Shown piece after piece: positions 8,985 to 18,842 of a stretch of DNA of 64,000 nt. The position numbers and the translations under genes are program-made. Below the pieces are notes generated by a model. It was given only the letters and a program-made list of their open reading frames with translations. It was not told where the DNA came from and ran no database searches. The stretch's first letter is position 1. Each line of letters begins with the position of its first letter. Origin of the DNA: JANJTY01 sp038257155 (GTDB taxonomy: Bacteria; Pseudomonadota; Gammaproteobacteria; Xanthomonadales; Xanthomonadaceae); NCBI GenBank assembly GCA_038257155.1, contig JBBSJP010000019.1, positions 9,277 to 73,276 of the forward strand, given 5' to 3'.

Positions 8985-9983
8985 ATGGATAGCCTTCAGC
9001 CCGCCGCGACGCTTGATTCCCTGCGCGACGCCTTCCACCGCCTCGGCCACGCGCTCGGGGAGCGCATTGTTGGTCAGCAGATCCTGACCCAGCGCCTGCT
9101 GATCGCCTTGCTGGCCGATGGGCACCTGCTGGTGGAAGGTGCGCCGGGTTTGGCAAAGACTACTGCGATCAAGGAGTTGGCTTCGCGAATCGAAGGTGAT
9201 TTCAGCCGCATCCAGTTCACACCGGATCTGCTGCCCGCGGATCTTACGGGTACGGATATCTTCCGTCCGCAGGAAGGGCGCTTCGAATTCCAGCCAGGGC
9301 CGATGTTCCACAACCTGCTGCTGGCAGACGAAGTCAACCGCGCTCCGGCCAAGGTCCAGTCAGCCCTGCTTGAAGCCATGGGCGAGCGGCAGATCACGGT
9401 TGGCTCGAGAACCTACCCCTTGCCGCGACTGTTCCTGGTAATGGCCACCCAGAATCCGATTGAGCAAGAGGGTACCTATCCGCTTCCCGAAGCCCAACTC
9501 GATCGATTCCTGATGCATGTACGCATCGGTTACCCCGATGTTGGCGCCGAGACAGAAATTCTGCGACTGGCGCGTGAGCAGGCCCTGGCCGAAGGAGGAC
9601 CGCGCGACAACCCGCCAATGCTGCTCACCCAGGATCAGGTGTTTGCCGCGCGCCGAGCCATGTTCGACCTGCACCTTGCGCCAAATCTTGAGCGCTACCT
9701 GATTGAGCTGATATTGGCGACCCGGAATCCGGCGCCCTACGGCGAGGATCTGGTCAGGCAGATTTCCTTCGGCGCGAGCCCGCGCGGATCGATTGCGCTG
9801 GAGCGCTGCGCCCGCGCGCATGCCTTCTTGCAGGGTCGCGACTTCGTAACGCCCGAGGACATTCACGCGGTGGCGCTGGATGTGCTGAGGCATCGGGTCC
9901 TGCCGAGCTACGAGGCCGAGGCGGAAGGACTGGACGGCGGCGCGATCGTCGAGCGGCTGCTGCAGCGGGTGCCACTGCCCTGA
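8985..9983 (+). CDS. moxR: MoxR-family AAA ATPase
   Basis: AAA+ ATPase of the MoxR clade (332 residues), chaperone-like, usually acting on von Willebrand factor A (VWA) domain proteins encoded beside it. Walker A GAPGLAKTT is at about residues 51-59. Walker B is LLLADEVNRAPAKVQ, followed by sensor 1 MATQNPIEQEGTYPLPEAQLDRF and a C-terminal lid. It is the first gene of a six-gene Bat cluster on the same strand. The spacing to the next gene is 11 bases. Confidence 0.93.
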   Translation: MDSLQPAATLDSLRDAFHRLGHALGERIVGQQILTQRLLIALLADGHLLVEGAPGLAKTTAIKELASRIEGDFSRIQFTPDLLPADLTGTDIFRPQEGRFEFQPGPMFHNLLLADEVNRAPAKVQSALLEAMGERQITVGSRTYPLPRLFLVMATQNPIEQEGTYPLPEAQLDRFLMHVRIGYPDVGAETEILRLAREQALAEGGPRDNPPMLLTQDQVFAARRAMFDLHLAPNLERYLIELILATRNPAPYGEDLVRQISFGASPRGSIALERCARAHAFLQGRDFVTPEDIHAVALDVLRHRVLPSYEAEAEGLDGGAIVERLLQRVPLP

Positions 9984-9994
9984 GCTTCCAGGCA

Positions 9995-10939
9995 ATGACC
10001 GAACCCGTGCGTGCGTCAACCACTGACGGCATCACTCCCAGCGTGGCCGAGCTGGTGGCATTGCGCCGAGCGGCGCAAGGACTGGCCTCCAGTCTGCGAC
10101 GCAGCGCAGACCGGCTGATTGGCCAGCAGGAGTCACCGTTTCGCGGACGCGGCATGGAGTACGCCGAGTCTCGTCCCTACAGCCCCGGTGACGAAGTCCG
10201 CCACATCGACTGGCGGGTAACCGCCCGAACCGGTCGGCCCTACACCAAGCTGTTTCAGGCCGAGCGCGAGCGCACCACCTTGCTGGTGTTGGAATCATCC
10301 GTGGCGATGCGTTTCGGCACGCGGGTGTGTTTCAAGTCGGTGCAGGCCGCGCGACTTGCCGCGCTGCTCGCCTGGGCCGCACAAGGAGAAGGCGATCGGA
10401 TCGCCGCCTGCTGCTTTGGCGATCGTCGCGGTCAGCTTCCTCCGCGCGGAGCGCGTGGCGGGGTCATGCGCGCCCTGGCAGCTCTGGTGCAGTGGAGTGA
10501 GGATAAGCCGGCGCCGGCGCAGGACCGCTCCCTGGCGCAGGCACTGGAACAGATTTCGCCACTGCTGCGTCCCGGCAGTCGCATCCTGTTGCTGCTGGAT
10601 GCGGGCAGCATTGATGCGCCTGCGCTGCGCATGTTGGCGAGGCTTCGCTCGCATCATGACCTTGCCGCGTGCCTGCTCGCAGATGCGCTGGAACTCCGCC
10701 CTCCGCCGCCGGGGCGCTACCTGGCGAGTCTCGGCGGACAACGCCGCTGGCTGCAGCGCAACCGTCTGGATGACCCGCAGGACTGGCTTTCGCCCGTGCA
10801 GGCTCGCCGGGCCGAGGTGCGAGCCGACCTGCGTCGCAGTGGCGTTCGGGCGCGCGTGGTTGCGGTGCAGGACGACCCGGTAATGGCCTTGCGCGGCCTG
10901 CTGCAGGGCGGTCCGGACCCTCACGGAGACGGCGAATGA
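9995..10939 (+). CDS. DUF58 domain protein of the MoxR/Bat cluster
   Basis: Protein of 314 residues carrying the DUF58 signature YSPGDEVRHIDWRVTARTG (about residues 61-80), followed by a degenerate VWA-like fold (LLVLESSVAMRFG). Members are always linked to MoxR and Bat proteins, but their biochemical role is not settled. No signal peptide or membrane helix is evident. It overlaps the next gene by four bases (ATGA). Confidence 0.9.
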   Translation: MTEPVRASTTDGITPSVAELVALRRAAQGLASSLRRSADRLIGQQESPFRGRGMEYAESRPYSPGDEVRHIDWRVTARTGRPYTKLFQAERERTTLLVLESSVAMRFGTRVCFKSVQAARLAALLAWAAQGEGDRIAACCFGDRRGQLPPRGARGGVMRALAALVQWSEDKPAPAQDRSLAQALEQISPLLRPGSRILLLLDAGSIDAPALRMLARLRSHHDLAACLLADALELRPPPPGRYLASLGGQRRWLQRNRLDDPQDWLSPVQARRAEVRADLRRSGVRARVVAVQDDPVMALRGLLQGGPDPHGDGE

Positions 10940-11394
10940 GTGGCCCGCAACTGCGCGACATCGTGCTGCCGGCGGAGCCTGCGTTCTGGCCTCCAGCGCC
11001 GGGCTGGTGGGTGCTTGCTGCCGTGGTCTTGCTGGCAGTCTTTGCATTGCTGCGCTGGTTATTTGCAGCTTGGCGCAGGCTGCGTCGCGCACGCCGCCTG
11101 CGCACTGAGCTGGAGCTTGCGCTGGGCGCGCACCAGTCGCCGCAACAGCGTCTCGCCATGATGTCAGAGCTGTTGCGACGCTGGAGCACGTTGCAATCGC
11201 CGAACGGTGCCGCCCTGATTGGCGAGGACTGGTTGCGCATGCTCGACGGCGGCCTGGCGGATGCTCCTTTCAGTCGCGGAGTCGGCAGATTGTTGCTGCA
11301 GGGTCCCTACATGGCACAGCCGCCACTGCAGCAAATGGAAGCACTCGAGGACTTGGTGCGACGGCGGATCCTGCATGGGGTGCGGAATGCCTGA
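10936..11394 (+). CDS. DUF4381 small membrane protein
   Basis: Protein of 152 residues with one strong membrane helix (about 17-40, WWVLAAVVLLAVFALLRWLF) and a soluble, Arg-rich C-terminal region containing GEDWLRMLDGG. The LRDIVLPxxPxFWPPAPGWW start is characteristic of DUF4381 genes between DUF58 and batA. Function unknown. Its stop overlaps the batA start region. Confidence 0.85.
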   Translation: MSGPQLRDIVLPAEPAFWPPAPGWWVLAAVVLLAVFALLRWLFAAWRRLRRARRLRTELELALGAHQSPQQRLAMMSELLRRWSTLQSPNGAALIGEDWLRMLDGGLADAPFSRGVGRLLLQGPYMAQPPLQQMEALEDLVRRRILHGVRNA

Positions 11395-12364
11395 GTTCGC
11401 CTGGCCCTGGGCGATGCTGCTGCTGCCGATGCCCTGGCTGGCGGCATGGCTGTTGCCGTCCGCCACATCCGGCGCCCGCGCCCTGCGTCTGCCACTGCCC
11501 GCCGACAGTCTTTACGAACTGCAGCAGACACCATTGGCACGGCCCAAACCCTCGCTGCTCGCCTTGCTTATCTGGCTGACCCTGTGCATCGCGGTGGCCA
11601 GGCCGCAATGGGTTGGTGAACCCGAGGCGCCGCCGCGCAGCGGTCGCGACCTGCTGCTGGCAGTTGACGTTTCTGGCAGCATGTCGGCTGAGGACATGGT
11701 CGTCGGTGGGCGTCGCATGAACCGCATGGATGCCGTCAAGCGCGTGCTTGCCGATTTCCTTGACCGGCGCGCCGGCGACCGCATCGGGCTGCTGCTGTTC
11801 GGCCAGAACGCCTATCTGCTGACGCCGCTGACCTTCGATATCGAAGCCCTGCGTCAGCAACTCGACACCGTCGTTGTCGGCATCGCTGGCCGAGAGACGG
11901 CAATCGGCGACGCCATAGGTCTGGCGGTCAAGCGCTTGCGCGATCGGCCTGAAGCTCAGCGTGTCCTGATTCTGCTGACCGACGGAGTCAACACGGCGGG
12001 CGCGCTCGATCCGATGAAGGCGCTGGAGCTGGCAGAGACCGAAGGCCTGCGCATCCATACCGTAGGTGTTGGAAGCGAGGCGGGCACCTCGTTCATGGGC
12101 CTGCGCGTGGGAGCTGGTGCCGAAATCGATGAGGTCTTGCTGCGGCGCATCGCCGAGCGCACCGGAGGCGGTTATTTCCGCGCCCGGAATGCTGCTGAAC
12201 TGGCCAATATCTACATCGAGATCGATCGGATCGAACCGGTTGATCAAGAGGGAGAAAGCCTGCGTCCCCGGGCCGAGTTGTTCATCTGGCCGCTCGGCCT
12301 GGCGGTTCTATCGGCCTCGCTGTGGATGCTGGCCACGTTGCCGCGCCGGGCGGAATTGGCATGA
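11387..12364 (+). CDS. batA: BatA-like VWA domain membrane protein
   Basis: Protein of 325 residues with N-terminal membrane helices (about 5-25 and 55-70), a VWA domain with an intact MIDAS motif (DVSGSMS with Asp at 94; threonine in LLTDGVNTAG), and a C-terminal helix (about 300-320). Expected to sit in the inner membrane with a VWA domain that works with MoxR. The ATG at 11387 overlaps the upstream stop by eight bases. Frames reading further upstream lie inside the preceding gene. Confidence 0.92.
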   Translation: MPEFAWPWAMLLLPMPWLAAWLLPSATSGARALRLPLPADSLYELQQTPLARPKPSLLALLIWLTLCIAVARPQWVGEPEAPPRSGRDLLLAVDVSGSMSAEDMVVGGRRMNRMDAVKRVLADFLDRRAGDRIGLLLFGQNAYLLTPLTFDIEALRQQLDTVVVGIAGRETAIGDAIGLAVKRLRDRPEAQRVLILLTDGVNTAGALDPMKALELAETEGLRIHTVGVGSEAGTSFMGLRVGAGAEIDEVLLRRIAERTGGGYFRARNAAELANIYIEIDRIEPVDQEGESLRPRAELFIWPLGLAVLSASLWMLATLPRRAELA

Positions 12365-14229
12365 ACCTGCTGCCGGAACACCTGCATCTGCTGCGGCCGC
12401 TATGGCTGCTCCTCATCCTCGCGACGCCGCTGCTCTGGTGGGCTCTGGGACGCGCGCAGCGCGATGGTGGCGATTGGGCAAGGGCCTGCGATCCACACCT
12501 GTTGCCGCACCTGCTGGAAGCACACGGCGGGCGCAGTTCGCGCGCGCCGCAGATGCTGGGAGTTGCGATCCTGGTCCTGGCGTCGCTGGCCCTGGCCGGG
12601 CCCGCCTGGGAAAGGCTGCCCGAATCCTTGCAGCGCCAGGAGTCCGCCCTGGTCCTGGTGCTGGACCTGTCGCCCAGCTCACGAGCTACCGATCTGAAAC
12701 CGAATCGACTGGCGCGCGCGCGGTTCAAACTGGCAGACCTGTTTCGCCTGCGTCCGGATGGACAGACCGCACTGGTTGCCTATGCTGGTCAGGCCTTCAC
12801 GGTCGCGCCACTCACCGATGACAGCAATACCATCGCCAATCTGGTCGAGGCGCTTGATCCGGATCTGATGCCGGTGCCGGGCAAGCGCGCCGATCTTGCC
12901 TTGCGACATGCCGAGCAGCTCCTGCGCGGCGCCGGGATGGAGCGCGGCGACGTACTTCTCATCACCGATCGGGTCGAGCCACGCGATCAGGCCGTCGCTG
13001 CCGACCTCGCGACCCGCGGCGTGCGGGTGTCGGTGCTCGGTCTGGGCGGCGGTACTGCAGCGCCGATTCCGCAAGCCGCAGGTGGTTTTGTGATGGATGA
13101 GCAGGGCCGGCCGCAACTGGTGAAACTTGAACCGGGAAGCCTGCGTGCGCTGGCCAACGCCGCGGGGGGAATGTTTGCGGCCTTTTCGAGCGACAACAGT
13201 GACCTGCTCGCGCTCGGCCTGGATGAAGTGAAGAGCGGCGTGATGCGCGATGCGCAGGGCGAAGTGCAGCGCTTTCGTGATGCCGGATTCTGGTTTCTTC
13301 CGCCTCTGATGCTGTTGATACTGCTGGCGTTTCGACGTGGTTGGCTCGCCTTGATCCTGCTGCTTCCGCTCGCGGTGCCGCTACCTGCTCAGGCCTTCGA
13401 GTGGCGTGATCTGTGGCAGCGACGCGACCAGCAGGCAGCCGAGGCCCTGCGCGAGGGCGATATCAAGCGGGCCCGGTCACTGGCAGAGGATGCGGCATGG
13501 CGCGGCACCGCCGCCTATCGAGACGAAGACTGGACCGCTGCCGCCGAAGCGTTTGCCGAGCGCGATGCCGCGGCTGCGCACTACAACCGAGGCAACGCGC
13601 TGGCTCGGGCAGGCAGTTACCAGGAGGCGATGCAGGCCTACGGTAAAGCCATTCAACAGCAGCCCGATTTCGACGACGCCAAGGCCAACCTGGAGGCAGT
13701 GAAAAACTGGCTGGAGCAACAACCGCCGAAGTCCGAAGACGAATCGGGCGAGGGCGAGCAGCAAGAGTCGGGCGAGCAGGAAGAGTCCGGTTCGCCGCAG
13801 TCCTCAGAATCCGATGAGGCTTCGGAGGGAGAGCAACCAGAGTCGGGCGAGCAAGGCGAGTCGACAGAGGGCGGAGAACCGGAGACTGCCGACCAGCAAC
13901 AGGAAGGTGAGCCATCGGCCGGTGAGGAAGGCTCCCCAGAACAGACCGAATCGCCGGATGAGTCGGCCGAGATGGAGGCTTCAGAACCCGAGCAAGGCGA
14001 TCAATCACAGCAGGCCTTGAGCGAGGCGATCGACCAGGCGTTGGCCGAGCAGGCGCAGGAGGAACCGCCAAGCAATGCCAGGCCACTCAGCCCGGAGCAG
14101 CAGGCCGATGCGGAACGTCGTCAGTCTGTTGAGCAGTGGCTGCGGCGCGTGCCTGATGACCCCGGTGCATTGCTGCGACGCAAGTTTGCCTTGGAACACC
14201 AGCGCCGTCTGCGCGAGGGAATTGAATGA
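12361..14229 (+). CDS. batB: BatB-BatC fusion: VWA domain plus TPR and acidic tail
   Basis: Protein of 622 residues. Membrane helices flank a VWA domain whose MIDAS is DLSPSS (Asp at 102), as in BatB rather than DxSGS. After two more helices (about 312-345) comes a TPR segment (about 400-455, HYNRGNALARAGSYQEAMQAY), as in BatC. A strongly acidic Glu/Ser/Gln/Gly tail of about 100 residues follows, then a basic C-terminus. In Bacteroides, BatB and BatC are separate; here they are one chain. Start overlaps the batA stop (ATGA); end overlaps batD the same way. Confidence 0.92.
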   Translation: MNLLPEHLHLLRPLWLLLILATPLLWWALGRAQRDGGDWARACDPHLLPHLLEAHGGRSSRAPQMLGVAILVLASLALAGPAWERLPESLQRQESALVLVLDLSPSSRATDLKPNRLARARFKLADLFRLRPDGQTALVAYAGQAFTVAPLTDDSNTIANLVEALDPDLMPVPGKRADLALRHAEQLLRGAGMERGDVLLITDRVEPRDQAVAADLATRGVRVSVLGLGGGTAAPIPQAAGGFVMDEQGRPQLVKLEPGSLRALANAAGGMFAAFSSDNSDLLALGLDEVKSGVMRDAQGEVQRFRDAGFWFLPPLMLLILLAFRRGWLALILLLPLAVPLPAQAFEWRDLWQRRDQQAAEALREGDIKRARSLAEDAAWRGTAAYRDEDWTAAAEAFAERDAAAAHYNRGNALARAGSYQEAMQAYGKAIQQQPDFDDAKANLEAVKNWLEQQPPKSEDESGEGEQQESGEQEESGSPQSSESDEASEGEQPESGEQGESTEGGEPETADQQQEGEPSAGEEGSPEQTESPDESAEMEASEPEQGDQSQQALSEAIDQALAEQAQEEPPSNARPLSPEQQADAERRQSVEQWLRRVPDDPGALLRRKFALEHQRRLREGIE

Positions 14230-15851
14230 AAGCCGTCTTGTTTGCCCTGGTTCTGTTCGCCGCACTGCCCGCGCTTGCCAGCGCCGCATCGCCGCGAGCC
14301 TGGCTGGACCGCGATTCGATCCGGCTCGGCGAAACCGTCACCCTGAACATCGAAGTCGAGGGCATGACCGGTGACGAGCCCGACTTCACGCTGCTTGATG
14401 CAGATTTTCAGCGCATCGGCGTGAGCAGCCGGACGCAGATGAGCCTGGTCAACGGCCAACGCACGGTCAGCACGCTGTGGGCGGTTGCGCTGGAGCCGCG
14501 TGAAGCGGGTGTTTTCACCCTTCCCGCGATTCCGGTAGGTACCAGCGCCAGTAATTCGCTGCGTCTCACAGTGATGCCGGCAGCTACCGCAACGGCCGGC
14601 CAGGACGTGTTTCTTGAAGTCGAGGCCATGCCGGGCGACCCGTATGTCCAGCAGCAGGTGCGCTATCGGATCAAGCTCCATTACGCCGTGACCCTGCTTG
14701 ACGGCCAGCTGGATGAGCCCAGTCCTGCGGGCGCCGAAATGCGTCGTCTGGGCAATGATCTCAGTTACCAGACCCAGATCGGCGCGCTCCGTTACAACGT
14801 GGTTGAACGACGCTTCGCGCTGATTCCCGAAGCCAGCGGAGAGCTGCTGATTCCAGCCGTGCGCTTTCGTGGTCGCGCCATGGGAAGCAGCGGGCGCTTC
14901 GGCCCGGGCCTGTCCAGTGGCCGTCAGGTGAGCGCAAGCAGCGAACCGATTCGCCTGCAGGTGAAGCCGAATCCGCCGGGCAGTGCGCAGCCATGGCTGC
15001 CGGCAAGCCAGTTGGAACTGGCGGCGCTGGGCGACACCTGGCCCGAGAGCGTGATGCTCGGCGAACCGCTCAGCCTGGAGCTGCGCATCGCGGCACGCGG
15101 TGTTGACGGCGCTCGACTTCCGGAACTGGCCCTGCCGCAGATCGATGGCGTGGATGTGTATCCGGATCAGCCGGTGATGCGTAGCGGAGAAGATGGGGAA
15201 TGGGTGCAGGGTGAGCGTCGTCAGCGCTTCGCCCTGGTGCCGCAACGGGCCGGCGACGTCGTGCTTCCCGAAATCACTCTGGCCTGGTGGAACACGGAAA
15301 CCGACAGGGCGGAAACTGCAACCATTCCGGCACGCCGCATTCGCGTGCTTCCCGCCGCCGACAGCGTTGCCGGCGGCGAGGCTGAGCCTGCTGCGTCAGG
15401 CGTGCCACAGCCAGCGCCGGTTGCCTCTGCCTGGCCTTGGCAGATGCTGAGTGCGGCACTGCTGGTGGCCTGGCTGGTGACGCTCGCACTATGGTGGCGT
15501 CAGCGCCACGCAGGACAGGTTGCCCCAGCAGCACAGCGACCGTGTCCGTCAGGCGCGAGTCTGCGTGGCGCGATACTGCGGCGCAGTCCGCAGGACTTCG
15601 AGTCAGCGCTCATTTCGCTGGCGCGTCATGCGGGCGAACCTGCCGGCACCGTCGGTGACGTGGCCAATCGTCTGGATGACCTCGTGCAGCGTGCAGCGCT
15701 ACAGCAGTATCTTCAGTCGCGATGGCGCGCCGGTGAGGTCGACTGGAGCGATCTGGGCAAGGCTTTCGCGCGTCTACCGGTGTTTTCTCGCCGGGTCGAC
15801 AATGCTGCAGAACACGGCCACGTCTTGCCGCCGCTCTATCCACCACGATAG
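14226..15851 (+). CDS. batD: BatD-like periplasmic protein
   Basis: Protein of 541 residues with a signal peptide (LFAALPALASAA), long Ig-like beta-rich periplasmic repeats (first one with RLGETVTLNIEVEG), one C-terminal membrane helix (about 403-425, LSAALLVAWLVTLALWW) and a cytoplasmic tail. This layout fits the BatD (oxygen-tolerance) family at the end of moxR-bat operons. It starts in an ATGA overlap with batB. Confidence 0.9.
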   Translation: MKAVLFALVLFAALPALASAASPRAWLDRDSIRLGETVTLNIEVEGMTGDEPDFTLLDADFQRIGVSSRTQMSLVNGQRTVSTLWAVALEPREAGVFTLPAIPVGTSASNSLRLTVMPAATATAGQDVFLEVEAMPGDPYVQQQVRYRIKLHYAVTLLDGQLDEPSPAGAEMRRLGNDLSYQTQIGALRYNVVERRFALIPEASGELLIPAVRFRGRAMGSSGRFGPGLSSGRQVSASSEPIRLQVKPNPPGSAQPWLPASQLELAALGDTWPESVMLGEPLSLELRIAARGVDGARLPELALPQIDGVDVYPDQPVMRSGEDGEWVQGERRQRFALVPQRAGDVVLPEITLAWWNTETDRAETATIPARRIRVLPAADSVAGGEAEPAASGVPQPAPVASAWPWQMLSAALLVAWLVTLALWWRQRHAGQVAPAAQRPCPSGASLRGAILRRSPQDFESALISLARHAGEPAGTVGDVANRLDDLVQRAALQQYLQSRWRAGEVDWSDLGKAFARLPVFSRRVDNAAEHGHVLPPLYPPR

Positions 15852-15945
15852 TCCGGATTGAGGCCGCTCTCGGCGCATCGCCGCATTCGCCGATTCCGCC
15901 TGGTGTATCCTCCGGCCTTCGACCACGTGCCTGGGGAGGCCATCG

Positions 15946-17487
15946 ATGCTGTCTCGACTCATTACTGCGCTTGGCGCACTGTTTCTCTCACTGCCAGCGC
16001 TTGCGCAGGACGCGGCCAGCCTCGATGAGCGCATCAATGCGGCAGTGGCGCCTATCACCCAACGGGTTTCGGATTTCATCTTCTACGCCATTCCGATCGG
16101 TGAGGCGCAGTTGCCCTTGATCGTGGTCTGGCTGATCGCCGGCGCGGTCGTGTTCACCCTGTACTTTCGGTTCATCAACATCCGCGGCTTCATGCATGGT
16201 TTCCGCCTGATCCGTGGCGACTATTCCGATCCCAAGAGTCCCGGCGAAGTCAGTCATTTCCAGGCTCTCACCTCGGCAGTGTCCGGTACCGTCGGCCTTG
16301 GCAATATCGCGGGTGTGGCGGTGGCCATCACCATCGGTGGCCCTGGCGCGACCTTCTGGATGGTGCTGGCCGGCGTGCTCGGCATGTCGACCAAGTTCGT
16401 TGAATGCACCCTGGGCGTGATGTACCGCCTGGAGAAGCCCGATGGCACGATTTCCGGCGGGCCGATGTACTACCTGAGCCGCGGACTGGCGCAGAATTAT
16501 CCGGGCCTGAAGGGCTTCGGCATGATGCTGGCCATTGTCTTCGCGGTCTGCACGATGCTCGGCGCGATCGGCGCTGGCTCGATGTTCCAGGCCAATCAGG
16601 CCTATTCGCAGTTCCTCGCGGTAACTGGCGGCGATGCCGGTCCCTTGGCTGGCAAGGGCTGGCTGTTCGGCGTGATCATCGCCACCCTGGCTGGCGTTGT
16701 GGTCATCGGCGGCATTACCCGCATCGGCGCGGTTACCGCCAAGCTGGTGCCGGCCATGGCCCTGGTCTACATCGTTTCCGGAATGATTGTGCTGGTCAGC
16801 CACGCCGATCAGATTCCAGCCGCGTTCGGCGCGATCTTCAGCGGTGCGTTCAGCCCGGAAGGCGTGCAGGGCGGCATCATCGGTGCGCTGATTGTGGGCT
16901 TCCGCCGCGCCGCCTTTTCCAACGAGGCCGGGCTGGGCTCGGCCGCCATCGCACACTCCTGCGTCAAGACCCGGCAACCGGTCACCGAGGGCTTTGTCGC
17001 ACTGTGGGAACCGTTCCTGGACACCGTGGTGATCTGCAGCATGACCGCCCTGGTCATCATCATCACCGGCCAGTACCTGGTGGCCGATGGAGCCGACGGC
17101 GTCACCCTGACCTCGAATGCGTTTGCCAGTGTCATGCCCTGGTTCCCCTACGTGCTGGCCGGCATCGTGTTCCTGTTTGCCTACAGCACCATGATCACCT
17201 GGGCCTACTATGGCGCCAAGGCGGCCAGCTTTCTCGCCAATGAATCGAAGGCGGTGCTGTACGGCTTCAAGTTCTTCTACCTGTTCATGGCGGTGATCGG
17301 CTGCACCATGAATCTTGGCAGCATCGTTGATATCGCCGATGCGCTGCTGTTCATCATGGCGATCCCCAACCTGATCGGCTTGTATCTGCTCATGCCGGTG
17401 GTGCGCCGAGAAGTGAACACCTACTGGGCCAAACTCAAGGCAGGTCAACTGCCCAGCAATGCCGAGATGGAGTCGGCTCGTGGCTGA
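15946..17487 (+). CDS. Sodium:alanine symporter (AGCS family)
   Basis: Inner-membrane secondary transporter (513 residues, about 11 helices) that couples Na+ to uptake of alanine or glycine. AGCS signatures: SGTVGLGNIAGVAVAITIGG, GGPMYYLSRGL, FSNEAGLGSAAIAHS. An N-terminal hydrophobic stretch ending LPALAQ resembles a cleavable signal and is an extension seen in some family members. GGGGAGG lies upstream of the ATG. It overlaps the next symporter gene by eight bases if that begins at 17480. Confidence 0.93.
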   Translation: MLSRLITALGALFLSLPALAQDAASLDERINAAVAPITQRVSDFIFYAIPIGEAQLPLIVVWLIAGAVVFTLYFRFINIRGFMHGFRLIRGDYSDPKSPGEVSHFQALTSAVSGTVGLGNIAGVAVAITIGGPGATFWMVLAGVLGMSTKFVECTLGVMYRLEKPDGTISGGPMYYLSRGLAQNYPGLKGFGMMLAIVFAVCTMLGAIGAGSMFQANQAYSQFLAVTGGDAGPLAGKGWLFGVIIATLAGVVVIGGITRIGAVTAKLVPAMALVYIVSGMIVLVSHADQIPAAFGAIFSGAFSPEGVQGGIIGALIVGFRRAAFSNEAGLGSAAIAHSCVKTRQPVTEGFVALWEPFLDTVVICSMTALVIIITGQYLVADGADGVTLTSNAFASVMPWFPYVLAGIVFLFAYSTMITWAYYGAKAASFLANESKAVLYGFKFFYLFMAVIGCTMNLGSIVDIADALLFIMAIPNLIGLYLLMPVVRREVNTYWAKLKAGQLPSNAEMESARG

Positions 17488-18814
17488 GCACGATGTCCAG
17501 CCAGTCGATGTGACCCTGGACATCAAGCCGCCTGACACCGGCATGCCGCTGCACACGCGCATGCTGATCGGCTTCGTGGTCGGCATCGTTGCCGGACTTA
17601 GCGCGTTCTACTTTGCCGAAGGCGCGGCGTGGCTGGAAGGCCTGGTCACCTACGTCACATACCCGATCGGCCAACTGTTCCTGCGTCTGCTGTTCATGCT
17701 GGTGATGCCGCTGGTGTTCTCGGCACTGATCCTGGGCGTGGTGGAAATCGGCGATCCCAAGGCCTTGGGCCGGATCGGCGGCAAGACCCTGCTCTGGGTA
17801 CTGGCCGTCACCACCATCGCCGTCAGCATCGGGCTGCTCGCGGTCAATCTGCTGCAGCCCGGACAGGGCCTGCCGCCGGAGGTTGGGCAGTCCATCCTGG
17901 CCGAGTCCGCCGGACGCGCGTCGGAAATCGCCGCCGGCGGCGAGAGCGTTTCGGTGGTACAGATCCTGCTGAACATCGTGCCGCGCAATCCGATCGCCGC
18001 CGCCGCCAGCGGCGACCTGATTGCGGTGATGTTCTTCGCCCTGATGTTCGGTATTGCCGCCACCGCGCTACGCACCGAGGGTACGCAGAACTTCGTCGGC
18101 ACCATGCAGGGTGTCTACGACATCTGTCTGAAGCTGATCGGCTGGGTGATCGAGCTTGCTCCGTATGCGGTCGCCTGCCTGCTGTTCACCCTGACGGCCA
18201 AGCTTGGTCTTGACGTGCTGATCCAGCTGGCGCGCTACGTGGGCACGGTCGTGCTGGCACTGGCCATCCATATGTTCGTGGTGTTTCCGCTGCTGCTGCG
18301 CTTATTCGGCGGGATGTCGCCGCTGGCTTTCTTCAAGGGTGCTGAACCGGCCATCCTTACTGCTTTCTCGACCTCATCCTCCAGTGCCACCCTGCCCACC
18401 ACGCTGAAAGTGGCCGAGGAAGGCCTGGGCGTGCCGCGCCGCGTTTCGCGCTTCGTCTGTACCCTGGGGGCGACTGCCAACATGAACGGCACCGCACTGT
18501 TCGAAGGCATCACGGTACTGTTCCTGGCGCAGTTCTTTGGCATTGAGCTGAGCATGGGCCAGCAGGTGCTGGTGCTTCTGATGTGCATTCTGGGTGCGAT
18601 CGGTGCGGCGGGCGTGCCCGGCGGGTCGCTGCCGGTGATTGCCATGATCCTGGTGATGTTCGGTATCCCGCCGGAGGGCATCGGCCTGATTCTTGGCGTC
18701 GACCGCATTCTGGATATGTGTCGCACCACGGTTAACGTGACCGGCGATCTGGTCGGTGCCGTGGTGATTGCGCACAGCGAAGGAGGCGGGCTGCCCAAAC
18801 CGGAGGCTTCCTGA
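17480..18814 (+). CDS. Dicarboxylate/amino acid:cation symporter (DAACS family)
   Basis: Inner-membrane Na+- or H+-coupled transporter of the GltP/DctA fold (444 residues). Visible signatures: the serine-rich hairpin TAFSTSSSSATLPTTL, GATANMNGTALFEG and the final motif DRILDMCRTTVNVTGD. The GTG at 17480 follows a GGAG site inside the previous gene. An ATG at 17459 would add seven residues. Likely co-transcribed with the AGCS symporter. Confidence 0.92.
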   Translation: MAEHDVQPVDVTLDIKPPDTGMPLHTRMLIGFVVGIVAGLSAFYFAEGAAWLEGLVTYVTYPIGQLFLRLLFMLVMPLVFSALILGVVEIGDPKALGRIGGKTLLWVLAVTTIAVSIGLLAVNLLQPGQGLPPEVGQSILAESAGRASEIAAGGESVSVVQILLNIVPRNPIAAAASGDLIAVMFFALMFGIAATALRTEGTQNFVGTMQGVYDICLKLIGWVIELAPYAVACLLFTLTAKLGLDVLIQLARYVGTVVLALAIHMFVVFPLLLRLFGGMSPLAFFKGAEPAILTAFSTSSSSATLPTTLKVAEEGLGVPRRVSRFVCTLGATANMNGTALFEGITVLFLAQFFGIELSMGQQVLVLLMCILGAIGAAGVPGGSLPVIAMILVMFGIPPEGIGLILGVDRILDMCRTTVNVTGDLVGAVVIAHSEGGGLPKPEAS

Positions 18815-18842
18815 GCGAAGCCTTGCATACGGAGGATTCACG

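Noticed and set aside
17459..17480. Upstream ATG for the DAACS symporter
   Set aside because: It would lengthen the overlap with the previous gene and adds residues atypical for the family. The GTG at 17480 has a GGAG site. The choice remains uncertain.
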